In this document: in pieces, positions 1 through 5,450 of the stretch | Layout: the number at the start of each line of letters is the position of its first letter | Numbering within the stretch: the first letter of the stretch is position 1 | The notes under the pieces: model-generated | The model's database searches: none | What the model was told of the DNA's origin: nothing | Seen by the model: the letters and a program-made list of their open reading frames with translations, nothing else | Program-made: the position numbers and the translations under genes | Source: Actinomycetes bacterium | GTDB taxonomy: Bacteria; Actinomycetota; Actinomycetes; S36-B12; UBA10799 | Reading direction: 5' to 3' | Length of the DNA stretch: 5,740 bases | Assembly: GCA_029779995.1 (NCBI GenBank) | Contig: JAKOZM010000056.1 | Coordinates: 1 to 5,740 of the forward strand

Positions 1-34
1 CAACTCGCTCGGGCGCGAGGCAACGCTCAAGGAT

Positions 35-67
35 ACGGGACCTCAGGGGGTGCCCTGCAAATCCCGT
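35..67 (-). terminator. Nested hairpin downstream of the tRNA operon, possible terminator
   Basis: Outer arms ACGGGA (35–40) and TCCCGT (62–67) enclose inner arms CAGGG (44–48) and CCCTG (53–57) around a four-base loop. It lies 20 bases past the 3' end of tRNA-Met in the leftward transcript, where a terminator or processing hairpin would be expected. No T-rich tract follows on the minus strand, so an intrinsic terminator is uncertain. Nothing else is recognisable in positions 1–87, and no reading frame there looks like a real gene. Confidence 0.3.
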
Positions 68-87
68 CCTGCGGCGCCGTTGGCACG

Positions 88-164
88 TGGTAGCGGGAGC
101 GGGGCTCGATCCCGCGACCTCACGATTATGAGTCGTGCGCTCTGACCAACTGAGCTATCCCGCC
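88..164 (-). tRNA. tRNA-Met (CAT), elongator type
   Basis: Read on the minus strand, this 77-base sequence folds into a full cloverleaf. The acceptor stem is GGCGGGA paired with TCCCGCT (first pair G·U), the D arm is GCTC/GAGC, and the anticodon stem is CACGA/TCGTG around loop CTCATAA with anticodon CAT. The T stem is GCGGG/CCCGC, followed by discriminator A and an encoded CCA at 90–88. The first acceptor pair is formed (G·U) and there is no run of three G:C pairs in the anticodon stem, so it is not an initiator tRNA. Elongator Met is favoured over the lysidine-modified Ile(CAT) form by resemblance to actinobacterial elongator Met genes. T-loop position 54 is A instead of the usual T. It is probably co-transcribed behind tRNA-Thr. 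Confidence 0.93.
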
Positions 165-166
165 GC

Positions 167-195
167 GACCCCGGTGCAGCCGCACCACTGGGGTC
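167..195 (-). other. Hairpin in the spacer between the two tRNAs
   Basis: GACCCCGGTG (167–176) pairs with CACC (183–186) plus GGGGTC (190–195), with a three-base bulge (187–189). A C–G pair closes the six-base interval, leaving a four-base loop. It fills most of the 50-base spacer between tRNA-Thr and tRNA-Met in the leftward transcript. A role in tRNA processing is a reasonable guess; termination is less likely because tRNA-Met follows directly. Confidence 0.5.
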
Positions 196-214
196 GGCCG
201 CAGCTGGGAGTCGG

Positions 215-287
215 AGCCCCAATAGGGAATCGAACCCTAGACCTTTTCCTTACCATGGAAACGCTCTGCCGACTGAGCTATTGGGGC
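215..287 (-). tRNA. tRNA-Thr (GGT)
   Basis: On the minus strand this 73-base sequence folds as a canonical tRNA. The acceptor stem is GCCCCAA/TTGGGGC, the D arm GCTC/GAGC, and the anticodon stem TTTCC/GGAAA around loop ATGGTAA with anticodon GGT, which reads ACC/ACU threonine codons. The T arm is TAGGG/CCCTA with loop TTCGATT. The discriminator is T (215). The next template bases give CCG, so the terminal CCA is not fully encoded and would need CCA-adding enzyme, unlike the neighbouring tRNA-Met. It is the first gene of the leftward tRNA operon. Confidence 0.95.
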
Positions 288-316
288 CCAGGCGCCGTGC
301 TCGCACGGGTGCCTGG
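288..316 (-). other. Leader hairpin abutting the 5' end of tRNA-Thr
   Basis: CCAGGC (288–293) and CCGTGC (295–300) pair with GCACGG (303–308) and GCCTGG (311–316). This makes a 12-bp stem with one small internal loop. It starts one base before the mature 5' end of tRNA-Thr and would take up nearly the whole leader if transcription starts near 320. It may mark the RNase P cleavage boundary or protect the precursor; that function is inferred. Confidence 0.55.
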
Positions 317-326
317 TGCACCGCAG

Positions 327-356
327 AGAGTACACGGTCGCCCGGCAGACTCCGAA
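327..356 (-). promoter_or_regulatory. Candidate sigma-70-type promoter of the tRNA operon
   Basis: On the minus strand TTCGGA (356–351) and TACTCT (332–327) are 18 bp apart. The -10 fits the TANNNT actinobacterial pattern and is preceded by TG two bases upstream; the -35 matches TTGACA at three of six positions. Predicted start near 320 gives a leader of about 33 bases to tRNA-Thr. The placement is sensible but the -35 is weak. Confidence 0.4.
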
Positions 357-429
357 ATCAGCGCCCTCGCGCGACGCCCCATCGGGCGGACGGCATACCC
401 CCCGGGGCATCTCGCCTTTTTCCTTTACC

Positions 430-1209
430 ATGGCCGGTATGCCGTGGATCGCCCTGCCGCTCGGAGCCCTCACCGGGGTGGTGATGGGTGCTCTCGGTGG
501 CGGCGGAGCGATTCTCACCATCCCGGTCCTCATCTACGTGTTGGGACAGTCGCCGCACGAGGCGACCACGTCATCCCTGGTCATCGTCGGGCTGAGCGCG
601 CTGGCGGCGACCATCGGACACCTGCGCGCCGGCCGAGTGCGAGTCGCCGACGCCGCGATTCTGGCCGTGGTGGGGTCGGTCGGCACGTATGCCGGCTCGG
701 CCGCCTCTGCGGCACTCGACCAGCGGATCCTTCTCGTGCTGCTCGCCGCCCTGCTGGCCGTGGTCGCTGCGCTCATGCTGCGGCCCACTCCCGTCGGCGT
801 GGGGTCCGAGCCGGTCAGTGCCCCGGTCGGGGGCGCGAGCCACTGGCTACGGATCAGTGCGCTGGCGACCGGTCTCGGCGCCCTCACTGGGTTCTTCGGA
901 GTCGGCGGCGGTTTCGCCATCGTCCCGGCCCTCACCCTGGTGTTGGGCTACCCCATGGCCACTGCCGTAGGCACGTCGTTGCTCGTCATCACCCTCAACA
1001 GCGCGACTGCTTTCCTCTCGCGGCTCGGGCAGGGCGTGGAACTCGACGGGCCCCTGTTGGTCACCTTCACGGTCGGCGCGATCCTCGGCAGCGTGCTCGG
1101 AGGGTATGCCGGGCGGCGCACCTCCCCCGCCGTGCTCAAGCGGAGCTTTGCGACGCTGCTGTTCCTCGTCGCGGCATACATGCTCGTCTCTGCGATCGTC
1201 CACCGGTAG
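430..1209 (+). CDS. TauE/SafE (TSUP) family membrane permease
   Basis: The product is a 259-residue polytopic membrane protein of the TSUP family. Known members export or import sulfite, sulfoacetate or other small organosulfur anions across the cytoplasmic membrane, but the substrate here cannot be read from sequence. The protein shows the family's internal duplication. The N-terminal half has LGALTGVVMGALGGGGA (11–27) followed by an IPVL segment. The C-terminal half repeats this as LGALTGFFGVGGGFAIVPAL (149–168), then GTSLLVITLNS (181–191). Hydrophobic segments fall at about 5–38, 46–63, 74–96, 99–117, 140–172, 176–195, 207–226 and 238–257. Length is typical of the family. The ATG at 430 was chosen because the region back to the in-frame GTG at 316 is polar, unlike the family, and overlaps the divergent tRNA promoter. 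Upstream of 430 is pyrimidine-rich with no clear Shine-Dalgarno; ATG 439 is an alternative. The gene is divergent from the tRNAs. Confidence 0.88.
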   Translation: MAGMPWIALPLGALTGVVMGALGGGGAILTIPVLIYVLGQSPHEATTSSLVIVGLSALAATIGHLRAGRVRVADAAILAVVGSVGTYAGSAASAALDQRILLVLLAALLAVVAALMLRPTPVGVGSEPVSAPVGGASHWLRISALATGLGALTGFFGVGGGFAIVPALTLVLGYPMATAVGTSLLVITLNSATAFLSRLGQGVELDGPLLVTFTVGAILGSVLGGYAGRRTSPAVLKRSFATLLFLVAAYMLVSAIVHR

Positions 1210-1273
1210 GACCCGCGGCGCTGCCCCACCGAGGCCACCGCGATCGGACCTGGAGCGGGCCTGCGCTGGGCGC

Positions 1274-1301
1274 GGGGAACCGCGTAGATTGTCCGCACGT
1301 C
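1274..1301 (+). promoter_or_regulatory. Candidate promoter(s) upstream of telA
   Basis: Two overlapping possibilities lie here. TAGATT (1285–1290) fits a TANNNT -10 element but has no good -35. GGAAC (1276–1280) followed after 17 bp by CGTC (1298–1301) resembles the GGAAC…CGT pattern of extracytoplasmic-function sigma promoters, which would suit a stress gene. Either gives a leader of about 30–40 bases to the telA start. Both are short matches in G/C-rich DNA. Confidence 0.3.
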
Positions 1302-1333
1302 TTGGTGAGGAAAGCCCAGGGAGAGAAGACACG

Positions 1334-2587
1334 ATGACCGACCAGCCCACGACCGGGTCCTTCCAGGACGCCGCTGCCGCCGTCACCCCGCTCGCACCGC
1401 CGGCTCCGTCAGTGGAACTGCGGCTGGAGGCTCCTGCCCCGGCTGCAACTCCGGTGAGCACGACAGCAGCCCCCCGGATGGCCCCTGCGGTCCCGGAGGC
1501 GGCACTGCCCGGCCTCGACGCCAAGGTCGAGTCCTATGTCACCTCGCTGCTCACCGCAGCCCCGAAGTCGCCGCAGTTCGAGGCCAAGGCCAACGACGTG
1601 CGCCTCATGGGCGATGAGGACATCCGCCGAGCGGCCGAGTCGAGCAACCGGCTGCTCAAGTCACCGGTCCGGGCGTTGCAGGAGGGTGGGCTGTCCGAGG
1701 GCGGCAAGATCGGCAAGACGCTGCTGGACCTGCGGCGCACGGTCGAAGACCTCGACCCGAGCCAGGCGACCGGGGTCAAGAAGGTCCTCGGGATGATTCC
1801 GTTCGGCGACAAGATCACCGACTACTTCCGCAAGTACCAGTCGGCCCAGAGCCACCTCGACGGCATCCTCACCTCGCTGCGCCAGGGCCAGGACGAGTTG
1901 CAGAAGGACAACGCCGCGCTCAACCTCGAGAAGCAGAACCTCTGGGACGCCATGGGCCGGCTCAACCAATACGTCTACATCGCCGAGCGGCTCGACGCGA
2001 AGCTCGCCGCCCACATCGCGACCCTGGAGCTGTCCGACCCCGAGAAGGCCAGTTCGCTCAAGCAGGACGTCCTGTTCTACGTGCGCCAGAAGCACCAGGA
2101 CCTGCTGACCCAACTCGCGGTGTCGATCCAGAACTACCTGGCCCTGGACATCACGATCAAGAACAACATCGAGTTGATCAAGGGTGTCGACCGGGCCTCC
2201 ACGACGACCGTTTCGGCGCTGCGCACCGCGGTGATCGTCGCTCAGGCCTTGGGAAACCAGAAGCTCGTCCTCGACCAGATCACCGCGCTCAACACGACGA
2301 CCTCGGGTCTCATCCAGTCGACCTCCGAGATGCTCCGCGACAACTCGGTGCGCATTCAGGAGCAGGCGGCCTCCTCGACGATCGGCATCGAGCAGCTGCA
2401 GAACGCGTTCGCGAACATCTACCAGACCATGGATGCCATCGACACCTTCAAGGTGCAGGCGCTGGACAACATGGCCGCGACGATCGGCACCTTGGAGAAC
2501 GAGGTCACCAAGTCTCGCGCCTACCTCGAGCGGGCCAACCGCGCCAACCCCACTGTCGCCATGGGCTCGCTCGACATCGGTCGATAG
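1334..2587 (+). CDS. telA: Toxic anion resistance protein, TelA family
   Basis: This 417-residue protein belongs to the TelA/KlaA family (Pfam TelA), named for plasmid RK2 tellurite resistance and including Bacillus YceH. Its biochemical role is unresolved; members are linked to toxic-anion, antimicrobial and envelope stress. Residues 1–60 are Ala/Pro/Thr-rich and probably disordered. The conserved mostly helical core runs from about 61 to 403. Family landmarks include IPFGDKITDYFRKYQS (155–170), LDGILTSLRQGQDEL…KDN (175–193), a DLLTQLAVSIQNYLALDI stretch (256–273) with KNNIELI (276–282), and TTVSALRTAVIVAQALGNQK (291–310). There is no signal peptide or membrane segment, so it is cytoplasmic or peripheral. 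The ATG at 1334 follows GGGAG/AGAAG-like purine motifs at 1319–1328. Open frame upstream of 1334 overlaps the permease gene and is not protein-like. The stop is 4 bases before the next gene. Confidence 0.92.
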   Translation: MTDQPTTGSFQDAAAAVTPLAPPAPSVELRLEAPAPAATPVSTTAAPRMAPAVPEAALPGLDAKVESYVTSLLTAAPKSPQFEAKANDVRLMGDEDIRRAAESSNRLLKSPVRALQEGGLSEGGKIGKTLLDLRRTVEDLDPSQATGVKKVLGMIPFGDKITDYFRKYQSAQSHLDGILTSLRQGQDELQKDNAALNLEKQNLWDAMGRLNQYVYIAERLDAKLAAHIATLELSDPEKASSLKQDVLFYVRQKHQDLLTQLAVSIQNYLALDITIKNNIELIKGVDRASTTTVSALRTAVIVAQALGNQKLVLDQITALNTTTSGLIQSTSEMLRDNSVRIQEQAASSTIGIEQLQNAFANIYQTMDAIDTFKVQALDNMAATIGTLENEVTKSRAYLERANRANPTVAMGSLDIGR

Positions 2588-2591
2588 GCCG

Positions 2592-3212
2592 ATGGGCATC
2601 GGGGACTGGCTGTTCGGCAGCAAGCCGGAGGCACCCGCACCCCCGGTGCGGCGTGCCCCCACGGCCGCCGACCTGCTGGAATCGGTCGCGCGGGTCGAGC
2701 AGACCGCGCGCGATGCGAAGGTGCCGGCTCTGGTGCTCTCGCGGCTGCTGCGGGTCACCGGGATCGTCCGCGAGACCATCCCCCGGCTCGACCGGGTCGG
2801 CACGTCCAGCCTGCAGGGCTACAGCGTCATGGCGACCGCGACCGACTACCTCCCCGAGGCGCTCGGCGGCTATCTGCGCCTGCCCCGCCATTGGGCCGAC
2901 ACCCGCCCGGTCGACCGCGGCAAGACCTCACTGATGATCCTCGTCGACCAGCTCGACCTGCTCGCCGCGACGATGGACAAGGTCTTCGACGCCATCAACC
3001 GCGCCGACGCTGAAGCGCTCGTCGTCCACGGCCGGTTCCTCCAGGAGAAGTTCGGGCACGCCTCGACCGGCGGCGAGCTCGCGCTCGGCCCGAACGCTCC
3101 GGTCGCCCCGATGCCACCCGGTCCGTCGGCCTCAGGACAGGCAGCCGGTATGCCGTCCGGCTCACCTCCGCCGCAACCGGACATCCGCCTGCAACCACCC
3201 ATCGGCCGCTGA
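2592..3212 (+). CDS. TelA-partner protein, XpaC-like hypothetical
   Basis: This 206-residue protein starts 4 bases after the telA stop, so the two are almost certainly co-transcribed and probably translationally coupled; only a short AGG precedes the ATG. Residues 1–25 form a Pro-rich start with MGIGDWLFGS. Residues 26–155 look like a compact helical domain with TDYLPEALGGYL (84–95), KTSLMILVDQLDLLAATMDKVF (111–132) and HGRFLQEKFG (146–155). The tail from about 165 is Pro/Gly/Ala-rich and probably flexible. The YLPEALxxYLxLP feature and position beside telA resemble the XpaC/YceG-type companions of TelA in other bacteria; this is from memory and context, not a search. No signal peptide or membrane segment is seen. 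Codons for residues 134–183 are duplicated downstream at 4509–4659. Confidence 0.75.
   Translation: MGIGDWLFGSKPEAPAPPVRRAPTAADLLESVARVEQTARDAKVPALVLSRLLRVTGIVRETIPRLDRVGTSSLQGYSVMATATDYLPEALGGYLRLPRHWADTRPVDRGKTSLMILVDQLDLLAATMDKVFDAINRADAEALVVHGRFLQEKFGHASTGGELALGPNAPVAPMPPGPSASGQAAGMPSGSPPPQPDIRLQPPIGR
2991..3141 (+). repeat. Direct repeat copy A (inside the TelA-partner gene)
   Basis: These 151 bp match 4509–4659 in the same orientation with no gaps. By eye there are nine mismatches, giving 142/151 identity. Copy A lies in an intact reading frame and encodes residues 134–183. The two copies are 1518 bp apart, start to start. The right boundary is abrupt, just after GGACAGG (3141); to the left, similarity fades over roughly 15–20 bp. 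Confidence 0.97.
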
Positions 3213-3235
3213 CCGGGCCCCGACCCGCGCCCGGT
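3212..3235 (+). terminator. Hairpin between the TelA-partner stop and the lipoprotein start
   Basis: ACCGGGC (3212–3218) pairs perfectly with GCCCGGT (3229–3235) across a ten-base C-rich loop. It begins on the last base of the stop codon and ends six bases before the next ATG. No T-tract follows. It could be the former operon terminator, or it could limit translation of the lipoprotein gene by covering its ribosome-binding region. I cannot tell which. Confidence 0.45.
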
Positions 3236-3241
3236 GATCTG

Positions 3242-4351
3242 ATGATGCGGAAGCTGGTTGGGGTGGCAACGCTCATCTTCCTTGGGTCTCTGCCACTGGC
3301 TGCCTGCCAGGGAGGAGGGCTGCAAGCCACTCCCACGGAGCGCCCCACGATTTCCGCCAGCTCACGTGAATCGGCGACTCCCGTAGATCCGTCTCGAACG
3401 CAAACGGCGCGCCGCCTGTTCTCGCAGCCCGCTTGGCTGTCTCTCGACGGTGACTTACTGTCTTTCGCGACGGTGGACGAAGCGCACGGGAGACCAGTCG
3501 ACGTTAAGACAATGTCACTCAAGAACGGAACCGTGACCACGATCGGTCGGGCATCCATGAGCGACCATGCCATGATCGGTGACGTATGCGCGACGTCGGG
3601 CCATGTTCTCTGGGTCGACCAGGACCACCTCCAGAACGAGATCACCGACCCCACAGCATGGCGCATCATTGATCACAACGTCGCTGCAAACACAGATGCC
3701 ATCGTGGCCGAGAGCAATGGCGACAGTGCAAACCAACCGCCGACACTCAACTGCGACAGCCAGAGGTTGACCTGGGACGAGTATGCCGGTTTCGCCTTGA
3801 GAACTTCCAACACCTTCTCTTACTCTCCGAACACTGGAACCAAGACCGAGATCTCCCACCACGTCAACCTCGTGGGATCCGCTCCGTCCAACGACGTCAT
3901 CAGCAGCCTGCTGACTACATGGCCCACCCAGGACTCATATAGAACCGATGTTCAACTGCGCACCGACGACGGTCGGACAGTCCTGGCCTCGGAAACCGGG
4001 CGCGCATGGGGCCCAAGAATTGGGTCGGGAGTGGTCGCCTGGATCGAGAATCCTGCGTCCGGTGGGCACTCTATTGTGGCGCGACACTATCAGTCAGATC
4101 TCACCTTGGGTCCGGTTCAAACAATAGACCCCACGGCGGAGAACCTCCTCCGAGTGTGCGGCGCATGGATTGTGTACGTAGATTCACAAACCGCTCGTCT
4201 CACGCTGCACAATATGACTACGAGCATTCTGTTGGGCGAGGCCGACAGCTTCTTCCAACTCGGTGGTGTCGGCTGCGATTCTCAACGTGTCGTCTGGGCC
4301 AGTCAGGGGCCGAACGGTCAACTCACGCTCAACACCTACAACCTCCCATAG
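3242..4351 (+). CDS. Secreted lipoprotein with beta-propeller-like repeats
   Basis: This 369-residue protein has a lipoprotein signal peptide: MMRK, a hydrophobic stretch 5–20, and lipobox LAAC (19–22) with lipidation predicted at Cys22. It should be exported and anchored to the outer face of the membrane. A Ser/Thr/Pro-rich linker covers 27–56. After it, a short pattern (a small turn with G/S/D, then hydrophobics ending W or F plus an acidic residue) recurs at about 66, 114, 168, 213 (weak), 259, 304 and 343. The spacing is 39–54 residues, as in six- or seven-bladed TolB-like propellers. Cys116, 171, 306 and 345 sit in these repeats. I do not recognise a specific family or ligand. ATG 3242 and the adjacent ATG 3245 are equally possible starts; only a poor GGTGAT precedes them. 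G+C in sampled 60-base rows is 55–60%, against 68–80% in rows of the two genes upstream, which suggests transfer. Direct repeats bracket the gene. Confidence 0.8.
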   Translation: MMRKLVGVATLIFLGSLPLAACQGGGLQATPTERPTISASSRESATPVDPSRTQTARRLFSQPAWLSLDGDLLSFATVDEAHGRPVDVKTMSLKNGTVTTIGRASMSDHAMIGDVCATSGHVLWVDQDHLQNEITDPTAWRIIDHNVAANTDAIVAESNGDSANQPPTLNCDSQRLTWDEYAGFALRTSNTFSYSPNTGTKTEISHHVNLVGSAPSNDVISSLLTTWPTQDSYRTDVQLRTDDGRTVLASETGRAWGPRIGSGVVAWIENPASGGHSIVARHYQSDLTLGPVQTIDPTAENLLRVCGAWIVYVDSQTARLTLHNMTTSILLGEADSFFQLGGVGCDSQRVVWASQGPNGQLTLNTYNLP

Positions 4352-4427
4352 GGCCTGCGCGCTCGCGACACCGTCACTAATCGACGGGGCGCATGGCCGA
4401 AGACGTTGTCGAGCACGACTATTCCCG

Positions 4428-4766
4428 ATGGGGATGTTCCGCGTTGGAAAGGCACCCGCCGCGGGCACCCGGCGCCCCTGGACCGGCCGACCAGCCAATG
4501 TGGTCGTCGCCATCAACCGCGCCGACGCCGAGTCGCTCGTGGTCCACGGCCGGTTCCTCCAGGAGAAGTTCGGGCACGCCACGACCGGCGGCGAGCTCGC
4601 GCTCGGCCCGAACGCTCCGGTCGCCCCGATGCCACCCGGCCCGCCGGCTTCTGGACAGGTCGGTCAGCACTCCCACCAACCGTGCCGCAGGTTTGTCGGC
4701 GAGCTGCCCTTGAAGGTCTCAAAGCCGGTGACTTTACCCGCGGTGGCGGCGGTTGTTCCCTCGTAG
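4428..4766 (+). pseudogene. Decayed second copy of the TelA-partner gene
   Basis: An open frame of 112 codons runs here, but only part of it makes sense. Codons from 4509 to about 4658 encode a near-identical version of residues 134–183 of the TelA-partner protein, with only A→S, S→T and S→P changes. The family's central domain (residues about 26–130) is missing. After GGACAGG the frame runs into sequence antisense to the 3' end of the next lipoprotein gene and is not conserved in character. The first residues, MGMFRVGKAPAAGTRRP, weakly recall the start MGIGDWLFGSKPEAPAPPVRRAP-region of the intact gene (shared MG, F, K, APA, RR, P). This raises the possibility of one copy with a large internal deletion. 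No Shine-Dalgarno is visible. It is most likely a remnant, not a working gene. Confidence 0.72.
4509..4659 (+). repeat. Direct repeat copy B (remnant)
   Basis: This is the partner of 2991–3141: same orientation, 151 bp, nine mismatches, no gaps. Six differences are at synonymous third positions and three are amino-acid replacements. It ends five bases before the stop codon of the convergent lipoprotein gene. Together the repeats enclose the 1367-bp interval 3142–4508, which carries the 3' end of the TelA-partner gene and the whole beta-propeller lipoprotein gene. Confidence 0.97.
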
Positions 4767-5443
4767 AAGATGGCCAGACCGTGCCCGGAACCATCGAAGA
4801 TCGCCTCGCTGTAGTCAGGGCCTTCGCTCACCCGCACCTGGGGCAACTTCCCGTACGCGGCAATGACGTCGGTGCGAGAGCTGCCCACCCCGATCCCCTT
4901 GGCGGTGCGCAACTGCGGAGCGTCCACCGAAATGAAGTCGAGATCCTCCGGTGAGCCGTCTCGAAACTCCAGGTCGATCCCTCCTGGGGTCCTTTCCACC
5001 CTGGCACTCGGTTCGTACTTCGTCCCGCATAGATCCTCTGCGGAAGCTTGGACCAGCCCCGCCTTGACCAGAGCCGACGCCTTCCCACCGACCCGGAGGG
5101 GTCCGACGCCCGCAGGCTCGACGATCCACGTCGCAGGGTTGGCTGGATCCGCCGCAGTGGGGCGTGCTGTCGCTGTCACCGAGGGTGTGGCGGGCCGCGA
5201 CGTGGCCGGTGACACTGAGGTCGTGGACGTGATCGTCTTCGGTGCCATCGATGTCGTCGGAGCGGTGGAGGTGGGCCGCAGACTCACTCCAGTAGGACTG
5301 GTGGCTCCCGCCGTTGACGGCGTCGAGTTCGCGCAGCCGGCCAGGAAGCCGACGACCGTCAGTGCCGCCAGTAACCCCGCAGCTCGCACGATCGGCTGGC
5401 GTAAGGAATGGTCGGTCACGGAACAGACGCTGGGATAGCGCAT
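4664..5443 (-). CDS. Secreted lipoprotein with Thr/Ser/Pro linker and paired GxG motifs
   Basis: This 259-residue protein begins with a basic/polar region, then a hydrophobic signal core (21–36) and lipobox LAGC (34–37), with lipidation predicted at Cys37. Residues 38–105 are a Thr/Ser/Pro/Ala-rich linker, likely a spacer through the cell wall. The folded domain (about 106–259) carries two similar motifs: VGPLRVGGKASALVKAGL (113–130) and KGIGVGSSRTDVIAAYGKL (182–200). The pattern 'G-hydrophobic-G, then a helix ending in G' is common in secreted actinobacterial proteins and recalls BamE/SmpA-like repeats. I cannot name the family. Cys139 and Cys259, the last residue, could form a disulfide. 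ATG 5443 was chosen because an AGGA motif sits 7 bases upstream; ATG 5473 and GTG 5419 lack one. The gene converges on the pseudogene, and no terminator was found after its stop. Confidence 0.82.
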   Translation of the reverse strand: MRYPSVCSVTDHSLRQPIVRAAGLLAALTVVGFLAGCANSTPSTAGATSPTGVSLRPTSTAPTTSMAPKTITSTTSVSPATSRPATPSVTATARPTAADPANPATWIVEPAGVGPLRVGGKASALVKAGLVQASAEDLCGTKYEPSARVERTPGGIDLEFRDGSPEDLDFISVDAPQLRTAKGIGVGSSRTDVIAAYGKLPQVRVSEGPDYSEAIFDGSGHGLAIFYEGTTAATAGKVTGFETFKGSSPTNLRHGWWEC

Positions 5444-5450
5444 TTTCAAG

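Noticed and set aside
135..1337. 400-codon plus-strand open frame across both tRNAs and the permease
   Set aside because: It runs through tRNA genes and overlaps the well-supported permease frame, with Arg/Pro/His-rich low-complexity sequence typical of a shadow frame.
1661..2803. Long minus-strand open frame of 380 codons opposite telA
   Set aside because: It is a frame shadow of G/C-rich coding DNA: its sequence is rich in repetitive V/L/D/R, it has no recognisable domain, and it covers two well-supported genes on the plus strand.
4371..4387. Terminator after the propeller lipoprotein gene
   Set aside because: The CCGTC/GACGG stem has only 5 bp with a 7-base loop and no T-tract, too weak to call.
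2991..4659. Composite transposon with the 151-bp repeats as terminal insertion sequences
   Set aside because: The repeats are fragments of ordinary coding sequence with no transposase or terminal inverted repeats, so they are not insertion-sequence ends.
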